From assembly GCF_028290435.1 (NCBI RefSeq), contig NZ_JAQGJV010000082.1, forward strand, positions 35,187-99,186: DNA of 64,000 nucleotides, in the 5' to 3' direction. Shown in pieces: positions 1-8,515 of the stretch. This DNA comes from Devosia sp. Lineage in GTDB: Bacteria; Pseudomonadota; Alphaproteobacteria; Rhizobiales; Devosiaceae. The notes under the pieces are model-generated. The model saw only the letters and a program-made list of their open reading frames with translations, had not been told where the DNA came from and searched no databases. A program made the position numbers and the translations under genes. Positions within the stretch are counted from its first letter, which is position 1. Every line of letters begins with the position of its first letter.

Positions 1-29
1 ACCAGGGCGTGCTCCAGCTGCTCCGTTAA
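1..29 (+). CDS. flagellin, C-terminal end only (partial)
   Basis: The window opens inside a reading frame that decodes as QGVLQLLR followed by TAA at 27-29. Alphaproteobacterial flagellins usually end in a similar short motif (…Q-x-(I/V)-L-x-L-(L/F)-R). A strong terminator follows 21 bases later, and flbT, a flagellin regulator, is the next gene. Only eight residues are visible, so the flagellin call relies on this motif and on context. Confidence 0.6.
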
Positions 30-50
30 TCTCGGTTCGGCAAATATCGG

Positions 51-84
51 AAAAGGCGGGCCTCGTGCCCGCCTTTTCTTTTTT
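51..84 (+). terminator. Rho-independent terminator after flagellin
   Basis: A perfect 11-bp stem (51-61 with 67-77) has a 5-base loop and is followed by a T-rich tract to 84. It separates the flagellin gene from flbT. Confidence 0.9.
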
Positions 85-152
85 CGCCTCCCCTATCGGC
101 ACGCCGAGATGGATTAGGCTACAACGATCACGAATTGATTCAATTCGGAGGC

Positions 153-584
153 ATGCAATTGGCGCTCAAGGTCGAACTGAAGCCGGGTGAGAAGCTGCTG
201 GTGGGCAATTGCATCATCACCAACTCCGACCAGCGCACGCGGCTGTTTATAGAGGGCCAGGCGCCTATTCTTCGCGAAAAAGATATACTGACGCCAACTA
301 CAGCCGATACGCCCGCAAAGCGCGTCTACTTGGCCGTCCAGATCATGTATATAGAGAATAATACTGATGTGCTGCGTCGAGAATACTTCTCCCTGATCAA
401 CGATATCGTCACGGCCGCCCCGTCCAGTATGGCCATTGTGGATCGAATTAGTAACGACATCTTAACGGGGGCATTGTACAAAGCTCTTAAGTCGGCGAAG
501 CAACTTATTCAATTCGAACAGGATCTTATCGAAAATGCAGCATCACGGGGCGCAAGCTTATCAGCAGGTGACCAAGACCGTTGA
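153..584 (+). CDS. flbT: flagellin biosynthesis repressor FlbT
   Basis: FlbT is an alphaproteobacterial post-transcriptional regulator. In Caulobacter it binds the 5' leader of flagellin mRNA and destabilises it until the hook is complete. The 143-residue product carries the family signature ALKVELKPGEK near the N-terminus, then NCIITNSDQRTRLFIEG and APILREKDILTP. I start at ATG 153, preceded closely by GGAG; an upstream in-frame TTG at 135 would add six unlikely residues. The 3' end overlaps flaF by 50 bp, so the two are probably co-transcribed. Function follows from family knowledge. Confidence 0.93.
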   Translation: MQLALKVELKPGEKLLVGNCIITNSDQRTRLFIEGQAPILREKDILTPTTADTPAKRVYLAVQIMYIENNTDVLRREYFSLINDIVTAAPSSMAIVDRISNDILTGALYKALKSAKQLIQFEQDLIENAASRGASLSAGDQDR

Positions 585-906
585 GACCCCCCGCGAGCGT
601 GAAGCGGCACTCCTGATCAAAGCCGCCGCTTCCCTGCAGAATATTCGCGATACTTGGCCGCAAGACTTCGACCAGCTGAGCAAGGCCCTGACATTCAACC
701 GCAAGCTCTGGACCATCTTCATGAGCTCCGCCGCCATGGAGAACAGCCCCCTCCCCCAGCAGGTCCGCCAGAACATCGTCAACCTCGGCCTGTTCATTCT
801 GAACCAGACGCGCGAACTGACCATGGAACCACAGCCGCACAAACTCGACGGCATCATCAATATCAACCGCCAGATCGCCGCCGGCCTCCGCGCCATGCCA
901 GCCTGA
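535..906 (+). CDS. flaF: flagellar biosynthesis regulator FlaF
   Basis: FlaF is a small alphaproteobacterial protein that works with FlbT and favours flagellin synthesis and secretion. The 123-residue product has the family layout: an REREAALL helix near residue 22, FNRKLWTIF in the middle (about 53-61), and KLDGIININRQIAAGL near the C-terminus. It overlaps flbT by 50 bp and ends at a terminator. In many Rhizobiales these two genes lie downstream of flgL on the same strand. Here they are on the strand opposite to flgEKL, in the order flbT-flaF. Confidence 0.92.
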   Translation: MQHHGAQAYQQVTKTVETPREREAALLIKAAASLQNIRDTWPQDFDQLSKALTFNRKLWTIFMSSAAMENSPLPQQVRQNIVNLGLFILNQTRELTMEPQPHKLDGIININRQIAAGLRAMPA

Positions 907-924
907 TCGGCAGGACAGAAAAAC

Positions 925-957
925 AAAAAGCCCTCGACTTCGGTCGGGGGCTTTTTT
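925..957 (+). terminator. terminator of flbT-flaF
   Basis: A GC-rich stem of AGCCC(C)(T/C)CGAC type with a TTCG loop is flanked by an A-run on the left and a T-run on the right, 18 bases after the flaF stop. Confidence 0.88.
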
Positions 958-1010
958 GTTCGTAGAGTTTTGAAAACCACGCCGCTCTGATCTCGGCCTC
1001 GCCGACACAC

Positions 1011-1040
1011 AAAAAAGCCCCCGGCCAAGGCCAGGGGCTT
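1011..1040 (-). terminator. terminator of flgEKL
   Basis: Read on the minus strand, AAGCCCCTGGCC pairs with GGCCGGGGGCTT and is followed by TTTTT. It lies 20 bases beyond the flgL stop, facing the flaF terminator. Confidence 0.88.
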
Positions 1041-1059
1041 CATCATCGCTGATCGCGAG

Positions 1060-2676
1060 TTACATATAGTTCGACAGGCTGAGCTTGCTCACCGCTGCCG
1101 TCACCTGGTAGCTCGCCTGCAACCGGGTCTGCAGCGCCAGGATCGCCATTGCGGTGTCGTTCTGACTGACCGTTTCGACATTGGTCAGCAGGTTTTCCAA
1201 CTGGTTCTTGTAGTTGGTGTGGCGCTCCGTGGCGCTGTGGCTGGCCATGGTGGCCACCGACAGATCCATGGTGATGCGCTCGATCGAGCCGGCCTCGGAA
1301 TTGTGGCCTTCCGACATTGCCTTCTGCTGCCGGCTGGCCATGCCATCGAACAGTTCCCGCGATTGCCGGTAGCCGGCGCTGACCGCGGCTTCGTACTCTT
1401 CCAGCTTGGCCACGCGCGTGGCATCGTCCGGCAGCGCCATGGCGTCGAGCCTGATCTGCTCGATGCTCGGCTTGGCCCGTACATCGGCTTCCACCGGATA
1501 CTGCGTCACCGCCAAGGCCGCCTGCGTCCGCACCAGCTTCAGCAACCCGCTTTCAGTGGCCTGGATGCCATACTTGGCCGTCGTCGCATCGTCGACCTTG
1601 GCAGCAACGCTGGCGCGAGGGTCGGCGCTGGTCTGGCCGGCATACCAGAACACCACGTCATTCGGATCGGCATCCACGAGGCTGGTGGCCGGAGGGCCGC
1701 CCGCGGGGCGCTTGGGCACGCCATTATCGTCGAAGAAATCGTTGGCGGCGGCGAAGGTCGATGCCGCCTGCAGTTCCCCGCCGCTCTTCTGCTTGAGGCT
1801 GGTCTCCAGCGCCGTGCGGAAATTGGCCGCCATCACGTCCGGATCGGCATCGATCGTGAACGCGCCGTCGCCCGGAATGGCATCGGTCGTGGCCGTCAGG
1901 GTAACCTGCGTCTCGCTGCCGTCCGGCAACGTCAGGCCGATGATGACATGCTGACCCGGCGTGGGCTCGGCAGAGAAGGTCACCGACAGGTCTTTCGGCG
2001 TACCGGCAGCCTGGGTCACCGCAATCGCCGGAGCGCCGTTGGTGGAGATCGTGGAGAGCTTGTAGCCAAACGGATGGGTGCCATCCTCGGCCAGGTGTAC
2101 CGCGCCGCTGCCGGCGACGACTGCGGGCAGGCTCAGCCTTCCCATCTTGTCAGTACCCTGGTCGGCGGCCAGGCGCTCCGACAGGATCTGCCGATAGCCG
2201 AGCCGGCCGCCTTCACCGTTCAGCAGCACGTCGGTGGTCTGCACCGGCGGCTTGTCGGTGACATTGCCGCCGAACAGATAGCGCCCGGCAACATCCTGGT
2301 TCAGCATGGTGACGACTTCGTCGAGCCGGGCAAGCGACAGGCCCGGCAGCGTCGCCATGTTGATGTCGTTGGTGCCGTAGTCGCCGGTGGTCACCGCGGT
2401 GCGCGCTTCGCTCTCGATCCCGTCGAACCGGGTCATGGATTTGTCGAGAAAGCTCAGGCGCAGGTCGATGATGTCGATATTGCCCTTATAGCCCTCGATC
2501 TTGTCGAGCCGCGAGCGCACGCTGAGCGACATCGGCAGGTCGCGCCCCATGCCGGCCAGCGTTGATGCCTTCTGGCCGGTGCCGAGCTGCATCTGCATGT
2601 CCGATAGCTGCTGCTGCATCTGCGAGATCACGGAGAAACCGGTCTGCACCGGGAACATCGTTTTGTTGACGATCAT
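1060..2676 (-). CDS. flgL: flagellar hook-associated protein FlgL (HAP3)
   Basis: FlgL is the second hook-filament junction protein, secreted through the flagellar type III apparatus to join FlgK to flagellin. The N-terminus (NKTMFPVQTGFSVISQMQ…LGTGQKASTLAGMG) and the C-terminal helix (MAILALQTRLQASYQ) are the paired flagellin-like D0/D1 helices. At 538 residues it is much longer than the usual 300-350. The extra length lies in the variable middle (about residues 150-400), expected to face outwards. An AGGAGA site precedes the ATG. The gene starts 11 bp after flgK ends, in the same operon. Confidence 0.9.
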   Translation of the reverse strand: MIVNKTMFPVQTGFSVISQMQQQLSDMQMQLGTGQKASTLAGMGRDLPMSLSVRSRLDKIEGYKGNIDIIDLRLSFLDKSMTRFDGIESEARTAVTTGDYGTNDINMATLPGLSLARLDEVVTMLNQDVAGRYLFGGNVTDKPPVQTTDVLLNGEGGRLGYRQILSERLAADQGTDKMGRLSLPAVVAGSGAVHLAEDGTHPFGYKLSTISTNGAPAIAVTQAAGTPKDLSVTFSAEPTPGQHVIIGLTLPDGSETQVTLTATTDAIPGDGAFTIDADPDVMAANFRTALETSLKQKSGGELQAASTFAAANDFFDDNGVPKRPAGGPPATSLVDADPNDVVFWYAGQTSADPRASVAAKVDDATTAKYGIQATESGLLKLVRTQAALAVTQYPVEADVRAKPSIEQIRLDAMALPDDATRVAKLEEYEAAVSAGYRQSRELFDGMASRQQKAMSEGHNSEAGSIERITMDLSVATMASHSATERHTNYKNQLENLLTNVETVSQNDTAMAILALQTRLQASYQVTAAVSKLSLSNYM

Positions 2677-2687
2677 CTTGGTTCTCC

Positions 2688-4529
2688 TCAGACGGCGTTC
2701 AGCAGGGCGGTCAGCAGTTCCTTGACCACTCCCACCACTTGCGCATTGGCAGAATAGGAGTTCTGCAGGTCCATCAGGCGCGCCATTTCCTCATCGACAT
2801 TGACCCCATATTCAACGCCCATCTGTTGAACAATCGTGTCCAAAGCGAGCTGCCGGTCAGAACTTTGCGTCAACACCTTCTGCGTACTGGAGCCCTGGAA
2901 GCCGATCACCTGGCCGATGATATCGCCGAGCTTGCCGCTGAGCTGGAACTGCCCCTTGTCGGACGCCGGATTACCGCCGCCGACGAACTGCATGCTGTTG
3001 AGCTGGTCGATCATCATGTTCGGCCGCGCCGCGTCGCCCAGGGTCTGGCCGGCCTGCGCCCGCACCATCAGGCTATTGTCGGCCAGCACCGCATTGTTGA
3101 TGGAGATACGCGCCGCGAAGCCGAGCTTCTGCGGCGGGTTACCGTCCAGATCGTTGGTGAAGGCGCCGTTGTCGGAATCCACGAACAGGTTGAGGGCCAG
3201 GCCCTGCCCCTGCAGTCCCGTGGAGGTGCTGCGCTTGGTGAGGCCCGTCACCTGCGTAGTGCCGGCGCCCGTAAAGTCCAGTTGCCCGGCATTGGCGGTG
3301 ACGGTTACGCCCAGCGAGGGCCCATTGGCGGTGCTGGCAAACGCTGCGGTCAGTTGGCTGACCACGGCCGCATCGCCCGACGCCATGTCGACGCCGATGA
3401 CACGGTTCCCCGAGGCATCGCGGTAATCCACGTTAGGCTGCTTGGTATTGACGATCTTGACCGTCTGCTCGACGCCGCCGACCTTGACCTTCAGCATCAG
3501 ATCGTTGCCAGGGGCCACATTCGTCGTGTTCGACGAATAGCCATTGGGGATCGCCGTGCCGGGCGTCTGGACGGTCGAAAACGCCTGGGCCAGGTTGCCG
3601 GCGATTTCGTCGAGCTGCGACTGCGCCTCGACCAGCGTCTTGTCGCGCAACGTCAGCAGTCCACCCAGCTCGCCGCCCTGGATCACGCTATGCTCGACCA
3701 GGTCAACCTTGAGGCCCGAGGGCGTCGTCAGCGTCAGCTTGCCGGTCTTGGTCTTGCTCGGATCGGTGTCGAACTGCGAGGTGGCCGCCAGACTCCCGGC
3801 GCTGTCGAAACTGAACACCGACACGGCGCCGTCGATAATACCGACGCCTGAGCGGGTCATCAGCGCCACGGTACCATTGGGCCGATAGTCGGCCTGCACG
3901 TCGATCAGCTCGGACACCGAGGACACCAGCCGGTCGCGCTGATCCGCCAGCGCGGCACGCGACGCGTCGCCAGTGCCCAGGTCGAGCATGCGCGAATTGA
4001 CGTCCTGCAGCGACGACAACAAGCCGTTGAGGCTCTCGACGTCGACGGCGATTTGACCCTCGGTCTCGCGGCGCAGGTCCTGCACGGAGTTGGAGAGCCT
4101 ATTGAGGTTGCTGGCCATGTCCTGGGCCGTCTGCACGGCCTGCCCGCGCGCCGTATAGTCGTCGGGGCTGGTCGCCAGGGTCTGCAACGAGTTCTGGAGC
4201 TTGCCGAACAGCGTATCGAGCGAACCCGCCGAGCCCGGCTTGCCCATCACACCCTGTAAGCGATCCAGGTAGTTCGCCTGCACGCTGGACGTCGCTGTGT
4301 CGGAAACCTGCCGCGTATAATAGGTCTGCAGGCTGGTGTTGAACGCCCGGTTGATACCCGCCGTTCGGCCATAGGTCGAATTGGCCGAGTTGTAGTCGAT
4401 GATGTTCAGCGACTGCTTGTGGTAGCCCGGTGTCCCCGCATTGGAGATATTGCGGCTCAGTACCGCCAGCGCGTCCTGATTGACGTGCAAGCCGGAAACC
4501 GCGTTATTCAGCGACGTTGTAAGACCCAT
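2688..4529 (-). CDS. flgK: flagellar hook-associated protein FlgK (HAP1)
   Basis: FlgK forms the first junction layer on the hook. The 613-residue product begins MGLTTSLNNAVSGL and contains the rod/hook/HAP signature NISNAGTPGYHKQ near residue 30. It ends in the conserved C-terminal helix (EEMARLMDLQNSYSANAQVV). I chose ATG 4529, which has GAGGAAC upstream, over the longer frame starting at 4544. It sits between flgE and flgL, as in other alphaproteobacteria. Confidence 0.94.
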   Translation of the reverse strand: MGLTTSLNNAVSGLHVNQDALAVLSRNISNAGTPGYHKQSLNIIDYNSANSTYGRTAGINRAFNTSLQTYYTRQVSDTATSSVQANYLDRLQGVMGKPGSAGSLDTLFGKLQNSLQTLATSPDDYTARGQAVQTAQDMASNLNRLSNSVQDLRRETEGQIAVDVESLNGLLSSLQDVNSRMLDLGTGDASRAALADQRDRLVSSVSELIDVQADYRPNGTVALMTRSGVGIIDGAVSVFSFDSAGSLAATSQFDTDPSKTKTGKLTLTTPSGLKVDLVEHSVIQGGELGGLLTLRDKTLVEAQSQLDEIAGNLAQAFSTVQTPGTAIPNGYSSNTTNVAPGNDLMLKVKVGGVEQTVKIVNTKQPNVDYRDASGNRVIGVDMASGDAAVVSQLTAAFASTANGPSLGVTVTANAGQLDFTGAGTTQVTGLTKRSTSTGLQGQGLALNLFVDSDNGAFTNDLDGNPPQKLGFAARISINNAVLADNSLMVRAQAGQTLGDAARPNMMIDQLNSMQFVGGGNPASDKGQFQLSGKLGDIIGQVIGFQGSSTQKVLTQSSDRQLALDTIVQQMGVEYGVNVDEEMARLMDLQNSYSANAQVVGVVKELLTALLNAV

Positions 4530-4553
4530 TCTTGAGTTCCTCACAAAGGGTTT

Positions 4554-4580
4554 GGGCCCGGATCAAAATTGACCGGGCCC
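4554..4580 (-). other. intercistronic hairpin flgE-flgK
   Basis: The 8-bp perfect arms GGGCCCGG (4554-4561) and CCGGGCCC (4573-4580) enclose an AT-rich loop whose TCA/TGA can also pair. It lies in the 72-base gap between the flgE stop and flgK start. There is no T-run, so it is more likely to affect mRNA processing or partial read-through than to act as a classical terminator. Confidence 0.6.
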
Positions 4581-4601
4581 GGAGTTGATCCAAATTCTGG
4601 A

Positions 4602-6371
4602 TCAGCGGATCATGCTTAGAGCCTGCTGCAACATGTCGTTCGCCGTGCTGACGATCTTGGTGCCGGCGGCATAGGCCTGCTGGGTGATGATGAGCTTGGT
4701 GAACTCGTCCGAGATGTCCGAGTTGGACGCTTCCAGCGAGCCACCCAGGATGCCCGTGCCATTGGTATCCAGCATGGGCTCACCCGACTCCTTGGTCGCC
4801 GTGAACACGCCACCATCCATACGCTTGAGCTGGTTGACGGCGTTGAACTGCGCCGTCACCACCTGGGCCATGTCGATGCGCTCGCCGTTAGAATAGGTCG
4901 CCACGACACGGCCGTTATCGCTGATGCCCACGGACACGAATTCGCCGGCGCCATAGCCGTTCTGGTTCAACGTCGAGGTACTTACCTTGCCGTTGACGTC
5001 GGCCTGCTGGGACATGCCGCCAGCGCCATGCTGCAGCTCGACATTGCCCACACTGACGCCATTGACCGTGAGGCCGGTAATGGTGGTGGAGGTCACCGGC
5101 GGGTTCATCGAACCATCGGGACCAAAGACATATTCCTGGTCGACGCGCGTCCACATGGGGGCAGTGCCGGTCGCGGTGCTGTCCGACATGTAATAGAGGT
5201 TCCACGTATCGGCGTGACCGACACCCGAAGCCGCGCTGTCCACCTTGGCCCACTGCATGACCACGACGGCCGGCGCGCCGTTCTTGGCGTAGGTGGTGAG
5301 CGAGCCACCAGCCACGGAGTCGGCCAGGAACTGCGAATTGCTGCTGGCCGGGATCGTGGAGAGACGCGCCAGAACCGGAGCCGGGATGGAATCGGGGCTA
5401 CCCGTCGCTGGCAGGCCCAAAACGCCACCGGCGGCCGTCGCGCTCAACGTCGCCGTCTTGTTGCTGCCCAGGGAAACCGAGATCTGTCCACCGCTCAGCC
5501 CCACGGTCGCGCTTTCGGCGCCCGCACCACCAAGGGTGCGGAACTTGGTCTGCATGTCGGCCAGCGCGGCATCGATGCTGACCGGCGGGACCGTACGAAT
5601 GTCGACACCCACATTGGCGCCCGCATAGGCACCGGCGGCGCCATCGAAGAATTCAAAATTCACTGCCGTGCCGGTGCTCGCCTTGAAGGTGACGATGTCG
5701 CCGGCGTTCACAATGCTGTCCATGGTGGCAGCGCCGCTCAGCCCGCCCATACCGGTCGTTGTCGCCGGGGCGGCGTAATCGACCGTATTCAGCAGCTCGC
5801 TGCCCCTAACGGTGGCGTCATAGCTGGCATTCTTGGGCAACTGAGGCAGGTTGGCCTGATAGTTGATGCGCGTCGTCTGCTGCGCCGGCAGGAAGGCATT
5901 GGAAAGCTTGATCACGCCAGGGACTGCGCCGGAGACGTTGCCGGTCTTGATATCGACCGGCAGGCCTTTGAGATAATATCCGGCGCCGTTGACCAGCAGG
6001 CCATCCTTGTCGATCTCGAAGTCGCCGCGACGAGTATAGAAATCAGCGCCCGAAAAGGTTGGCGAACCATCCGACATGCCGCTCTTGGGCTCGACCACGA
6101 AGAAGCCATTGGAATTGAGCGCGATAAAGGTCTCGTTGGTGACGGACTTGATATCGCCCTTCTCGCCATTGGTGCCACGCGATTGCGCCGAGACCGCACC
6201 AGCCACCTGCTGCTTGACCGGGGCATCGGCAATCATATCGGAGAACGAGGTTTCGATGCGCTTGTAACCCACGGTCTGCGAGTTCGCGATGTTGCCCGAA
6301 ATGTTCTCCAGCGCATGGGACTGAGCCCGCAAACCGCTGACCGCAGTGGAAAGAGCCCCGTAAATGCCCAT
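4602..6371 (-). CDS. flgE: flagellar hook protein FlgE
   Basis: FlgE polymerises into the hook joining the basal body to the filament. The N-terminus MGIYGALSTAVSGLRAQ and NISGNIANSQTVGYKRI is the rod/hook signature. The C-terminus (EASNSDISDEFTKLIITQQAY…NDMLQQALSMIR) matches the FlgE/F/G C-terminal domain. At 589 residues it is longer than enterobacterial FlgE but normal for Rhizobiales, with an extended variable core. I start at ATG 6371 with CGGAG upstream. It is the first gene of the flgE-flgK-flgL operon. Confidence 0.93.
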   Translation of the reverse strand: MGIYGALSTAVSGLRAQSHALENISGNIANSQTVGYKRIETSFSDMIADAPVKQQVAGAVSAQSRGTNGEKGDIKSVTNETFIALNSNGFFVVEPKSGMSDGSPTFSGADFYTRRGDFEIDKDGLLVNGAGYYLKGLPVDIKTGNVSGAVPGVIKLSNAFLPAQQTTRINYQANLPQLPKNASYDATVRGSELLNTVDYAAPATTTGMGGLSGAATMDSIVNAGDIVTFKASTGTAVNFEFFDGAAGAYAGANVGVDIRTVPPVSIDAALADMQTKFRTLGGAGAESATVGLSGGQISVSLGSNKTATLSATAAGGVLGLPATGSPDSIPAPVLARLSTIPASSNSQFLADSVAGGSLTTYAKNGAPAVVVMQWAKVDSAASGVGHADTWNLYYMSDSTATGTAPMWTRVDQEYVFGPDGSMNPPVTSTTITGLTVNGVSVGNVELQHGAGGMSQQADVNGKVSTSTLNQNGYGAGEFVSVGISDNGRVVATYSNGERIDMAQVVTAQFNAVNQLKRMDGGVFTATKESGEPMLDTNGTGILGGSLEASNSDISDEFTKLIITQQAYAAGTKIVSTANDMLQQALSMIR

Positions 6372-6442
6372 CAAAAAACTCCGTGGAATCCATTGGCGCC
6401 AGGCGACGCCTTCGCCCATAGCAATGCAATTGCGGTGCCAAC

Positions 6443-6471
6443 TTGGTTAATCGTTGATTTCGTTGGTTAAT
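6443..6471. promoter_or_regulatory. direct repeats upstream of flgE
   Basis: TTGGTTAAT occurs at 6443-6451 and again at 6463-6471, exactly 20 bp (two helical turns) apart, 72-100 bp upstream of the flgE start. On the flgE strand each reads ATTAACCAA, which contains the TTAACC half-site seen in CtrA boxes. The spacing does not match a canonical CtrA site, so the binding factor is unknown. Confidence 0.4.
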
Positions 6472-6644
6472 TAACGTGGCGCCCGGCCACACAACCGCCC
6501 AAACCGGCAACTCCGTCCGGGCCGATGGTAGAAATTGCCGCCTGCTTGTGAAGTTGCCGCCATTCGATTAAACGCAAAGCCAGTTGCTCCCCCGGCGTCA
6601 TTCCCCCTTTGCAAGGCGTGGCGTGGTGGGATGGAAGGGCCGCG

Positions 6645-7511
6645 ATGCTGTTCAAGAATGCCGATGAGTTCGTCAAATCCACCCATCGCGCGGTGACCGT
6701 GTTCGGCATGGCCGGCGTCGGCAAGACGCGGCTGAGCGCCATGCTGCGCAGCTCGAACTGGTTCCACTATTCGGCCGATTACCGCATCGGCACGCGCTAT
6801 ATGGGCGAGCACATCGTCGACAACTTCAAGCGCGAAGCCATGAAGAACCCCTTTCTGGCCGAACTGCTGCGCTCGGACTCGATCTACATCTCGTCCAACA
6901 TCACCTTCGCCAATCTCGACCCGCTGTCGACCTATCTGGGCACGCCCGGCAATCCCGACAAAGGCGGCCTGCCGCTCGAGGAATACCAGCGCCGGCAGGA
7001 GCAGCACCGCGTCTCCGAAATCGCCGCCCTGCGCGACGTGCCCCATTTCATCGAGCGCGCCAGGGCGCTCTATGGCTACGACGATTTCATCGCCGATACC
7101 GGCGGCTCGTTGATCGAGGTCGTCGACCCTACCGATCCGCATGATCCGGTCATCGAGACGCTGACCGCCAGCACCGCCCTGCTCTACATCCGCGGCACCG
7201 AAAAGGACGCCGCCCAACTTGTCGCCCGCTTCAAGGCCAGCCCCAAGCCGATGTATTACACCCCGGCTTTCCTCGTTCGGAAATGGGCCGAATACAAAGC
7301 GCTGAACAAGATCGCCGAGGATTGCGACGTCGATCCAGCCGGTTTTGGCGCCTGGGGCTTCGAGGCACTGCTCCACGACCGGCTGCCGCGCTACCAGACG
7401 CTGGCCGACAATTTCGGCTATGTGGTGGAGGCCTCCGACCTCGCCATTGTGCGCGACGGCGACGAATTCGTCGACCTGATGGCTGCCGCGATCGAGCAGC
7501 GAATGCGCTAG
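6645..7511 (+). CDS. P-loop ATPase of unknown function
   Basis: This 288-residue protein opens MLFKNADEFVKS and has a clear Walker A motif, GMAGVGKTRLS, near residue 22, so it should bind ATP or GTP. The lines DFIADTGGSLIEV and STALLYIRGTEKD may carry the Walker B region. No membrane segment or signal peptide is visible. I start at ATG 6645, because the upstream ATG gives a poor N-terminus. It lies 71 bp before metA on the same strand, suggesting shared transcription, but nothing in it points to methionine synthesis. Confidence 0.75.
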   Translation: MLFKNADEFVKSTHRAVTVFGMAGVGKTRLSAMLRSSNWFHYSADYRIGTRYMGEHIVDNFKREAMKNPFLAELLRSDSIYISSNITFANLDPLSTYLGTPGNPDKGGLPLEEYQRRQEQHRVSEIAALRDVPHFIERARALYGYDDFIADTGGSLIEVVDPTDPHDPVIETLTASTALLYIRGTEKDAAQLVARFKASPKPMYYTPAFLVRKWAEYKALNKIAEDCDVDPAGFGAWGFEALLHDRLPRYQTLADNFGYVVEASDLAIVRDGDEFVDLMAAAIEQRMR

Positions 7512-7533
7512 CGCGCCTCCATTGGAGACGCGC
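7511..7533 (+). other. hairpin at the ATPase–metA junction
   Basis: GCGCG…CTCC pairs with GGAG…CGCGC around a 3-base loop, immediately after or overlapping the ATPase stop. No T-run follows. It may modulate read-through into metA. Confidence 0.4.
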
Positions 7534-7582
7534 CTGCCTGCATCGCCATCTGTCGCCAATTACGAACCCGAAAGAGGGTCAC

Positions 7583-8494
7583 ATGCCTATTCGCATTCCC
7601 GATGATCTGCCCGCCCGCAAGACGCTTGAGGCCGAGGGCGTCAACGTCATGGATTCCACCCGCGCCGCGCGCCAGGACATCCGCCCGCTCCATGTCGGCC
7701 TGCTCAACCTGATGCCCAACAAGGAACGCACCGAAACCCAGTTCGCCCGGCTGATCGGCTCGACGCCGCTGCAGATCGAGTTGACGCTCGTCCGCGTCTC
7801 CGATCACCAGTCCAAGAACACCCCCGAGGACTACCTCAAGACCTTCTACAAAACCTGGGAAGAGGTGCGGACACAAAAGTTCGACGGCTTCATCGTCACC
7901 GGTGCGCCTGTGGCCAACATGCCCTTCGAAGAGGTCCGCTACTGGCCCGAAATGCTCGAGATCATGGACTGGACCGCCACCAACGTGCACCAGACCATGT
8001 TCATCTGCTGGGGCGCGCAGGCCGCCCTGCACCATTTCCACGGCGCCCATCGTTATCGCATGCCCGAAAAGGCCTTCGGCGTGTTCCGCCATCAGGTGAC
8101 GAACCCGCTCTCGCCCTTCCTCCGCGGCTTTTCCGACAGCCCGATGATCCCGGTGTCACGCTATAACGACATCGACAAATCGACACTGGGCGCCAACCTG
8201 GAAGTCCTCATCGACAACGCCGAAATCGGCGTCTGCATGCTGGGCGACCTGCAGCGCCGCGCGATCTATTTCCTCAACCACCTGGAATACGACAACCGCT
8301 CGCTCGCCGACGAATACGAACGCGACGTCAAGGTCGGCCTCGCGCCCAAGCAGCCCACGAACCTGTTCCCCAATGGCGATGTCACCGCCATCCCCGAGAA
8401 CCGCTGGCGCAGCCACGCCCATCTCCTGTTCCAGAACTGGATCAACGAGATGTACCAGACGACGCCATACGAGATGGCCGAGATCGGGAAATAG
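7583..8494 (+). CDS. metA: homoserine O-acyltransferase MetA
   Basis: MetA activates homoserine with acetyl- or succinyl-CoA, the first committed step to methionine. The 303-residue product starts MPIRIPDDLPARK with AGAGG upstream. It has the catalytic Cys at residue 142 (FICWGAQA), the His/Glu pair near 233/235 (NHLEYD), and the C-terminal WRSHAHLLFQNWINEMYQ. Residue 111, which selects the acyl-CoA (Glu for acetyl, Gly for succinyl), is Ala here (TGAPVANMPFEEV). The donor therefore cannot be read directly, although the flanking PFEEV resembles acetyl-type enzymes. No SAM-II-like element was seen upstream. Confidence 0.93.
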   Translation: MPIRIPDDLPARKTLEAEGVNVMDSTRAARQDIRPLHVGLLNLMPNKERTETQFARLIGSTPLQIELTLVRVSDHQSKNTPEDYLKTFYKTWEEVRTQKFDGFIVTGAPVANMPFEEVRYWPEMLEIMDWTATNVHQTMFICWGAQAALHHFHGAHRYRMPEKAFGVFRHQVTNPLSPFLRGFSDSPMIPVSRYNDIDKSTLGANLEVLIDNAEIGVCMLGDLQRRAIYFLNHLEYDNRSLADEYERDVKVGLAPKQPTNLFPNGDVTAIPENRWRSHAHLLFQNWINEMYQTTPYEMAEIGK

Positions 8495-8499
8495 AATGG

Positions 8500-8515
8500 G
8501 GGCGCTTCGGCGCCC
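8500..8515 (+). terminator. TTCG-loop hairpin after metA
   Basis: GGGCGC-TTCG-GCGCCC is a perfect 6-bp stem with a stable tetraloop between the convergent metA and SRPBCC genes. It lacks a T-run, so any terminator role is uncertain. Confidence 0.45.

Noticed and set aside
1219..2565. Plus-strand open frame opposite flgL
   Set aside because: It is antisense to a clear FlgL and has a basic low-complexity composition typical of GC-rich shadows. The similar frame at 5028-6470 opposite flgE was rejected for the same reason.
6425..6442. Canonical CtrA box upstream of flgE
   Set aside because: TTAA half-sites exist nearby but none has the TTAA-N7-TTAA spacing; only the 20-bp direct repeat is reported.
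7512..7582. SAM-II riboswitch upstream of metA
   Set aside because: The 71-bp gap lacks the conserved pseudoknot sequences and metA appears to follow an upstream gene; only a small hairpin is present.
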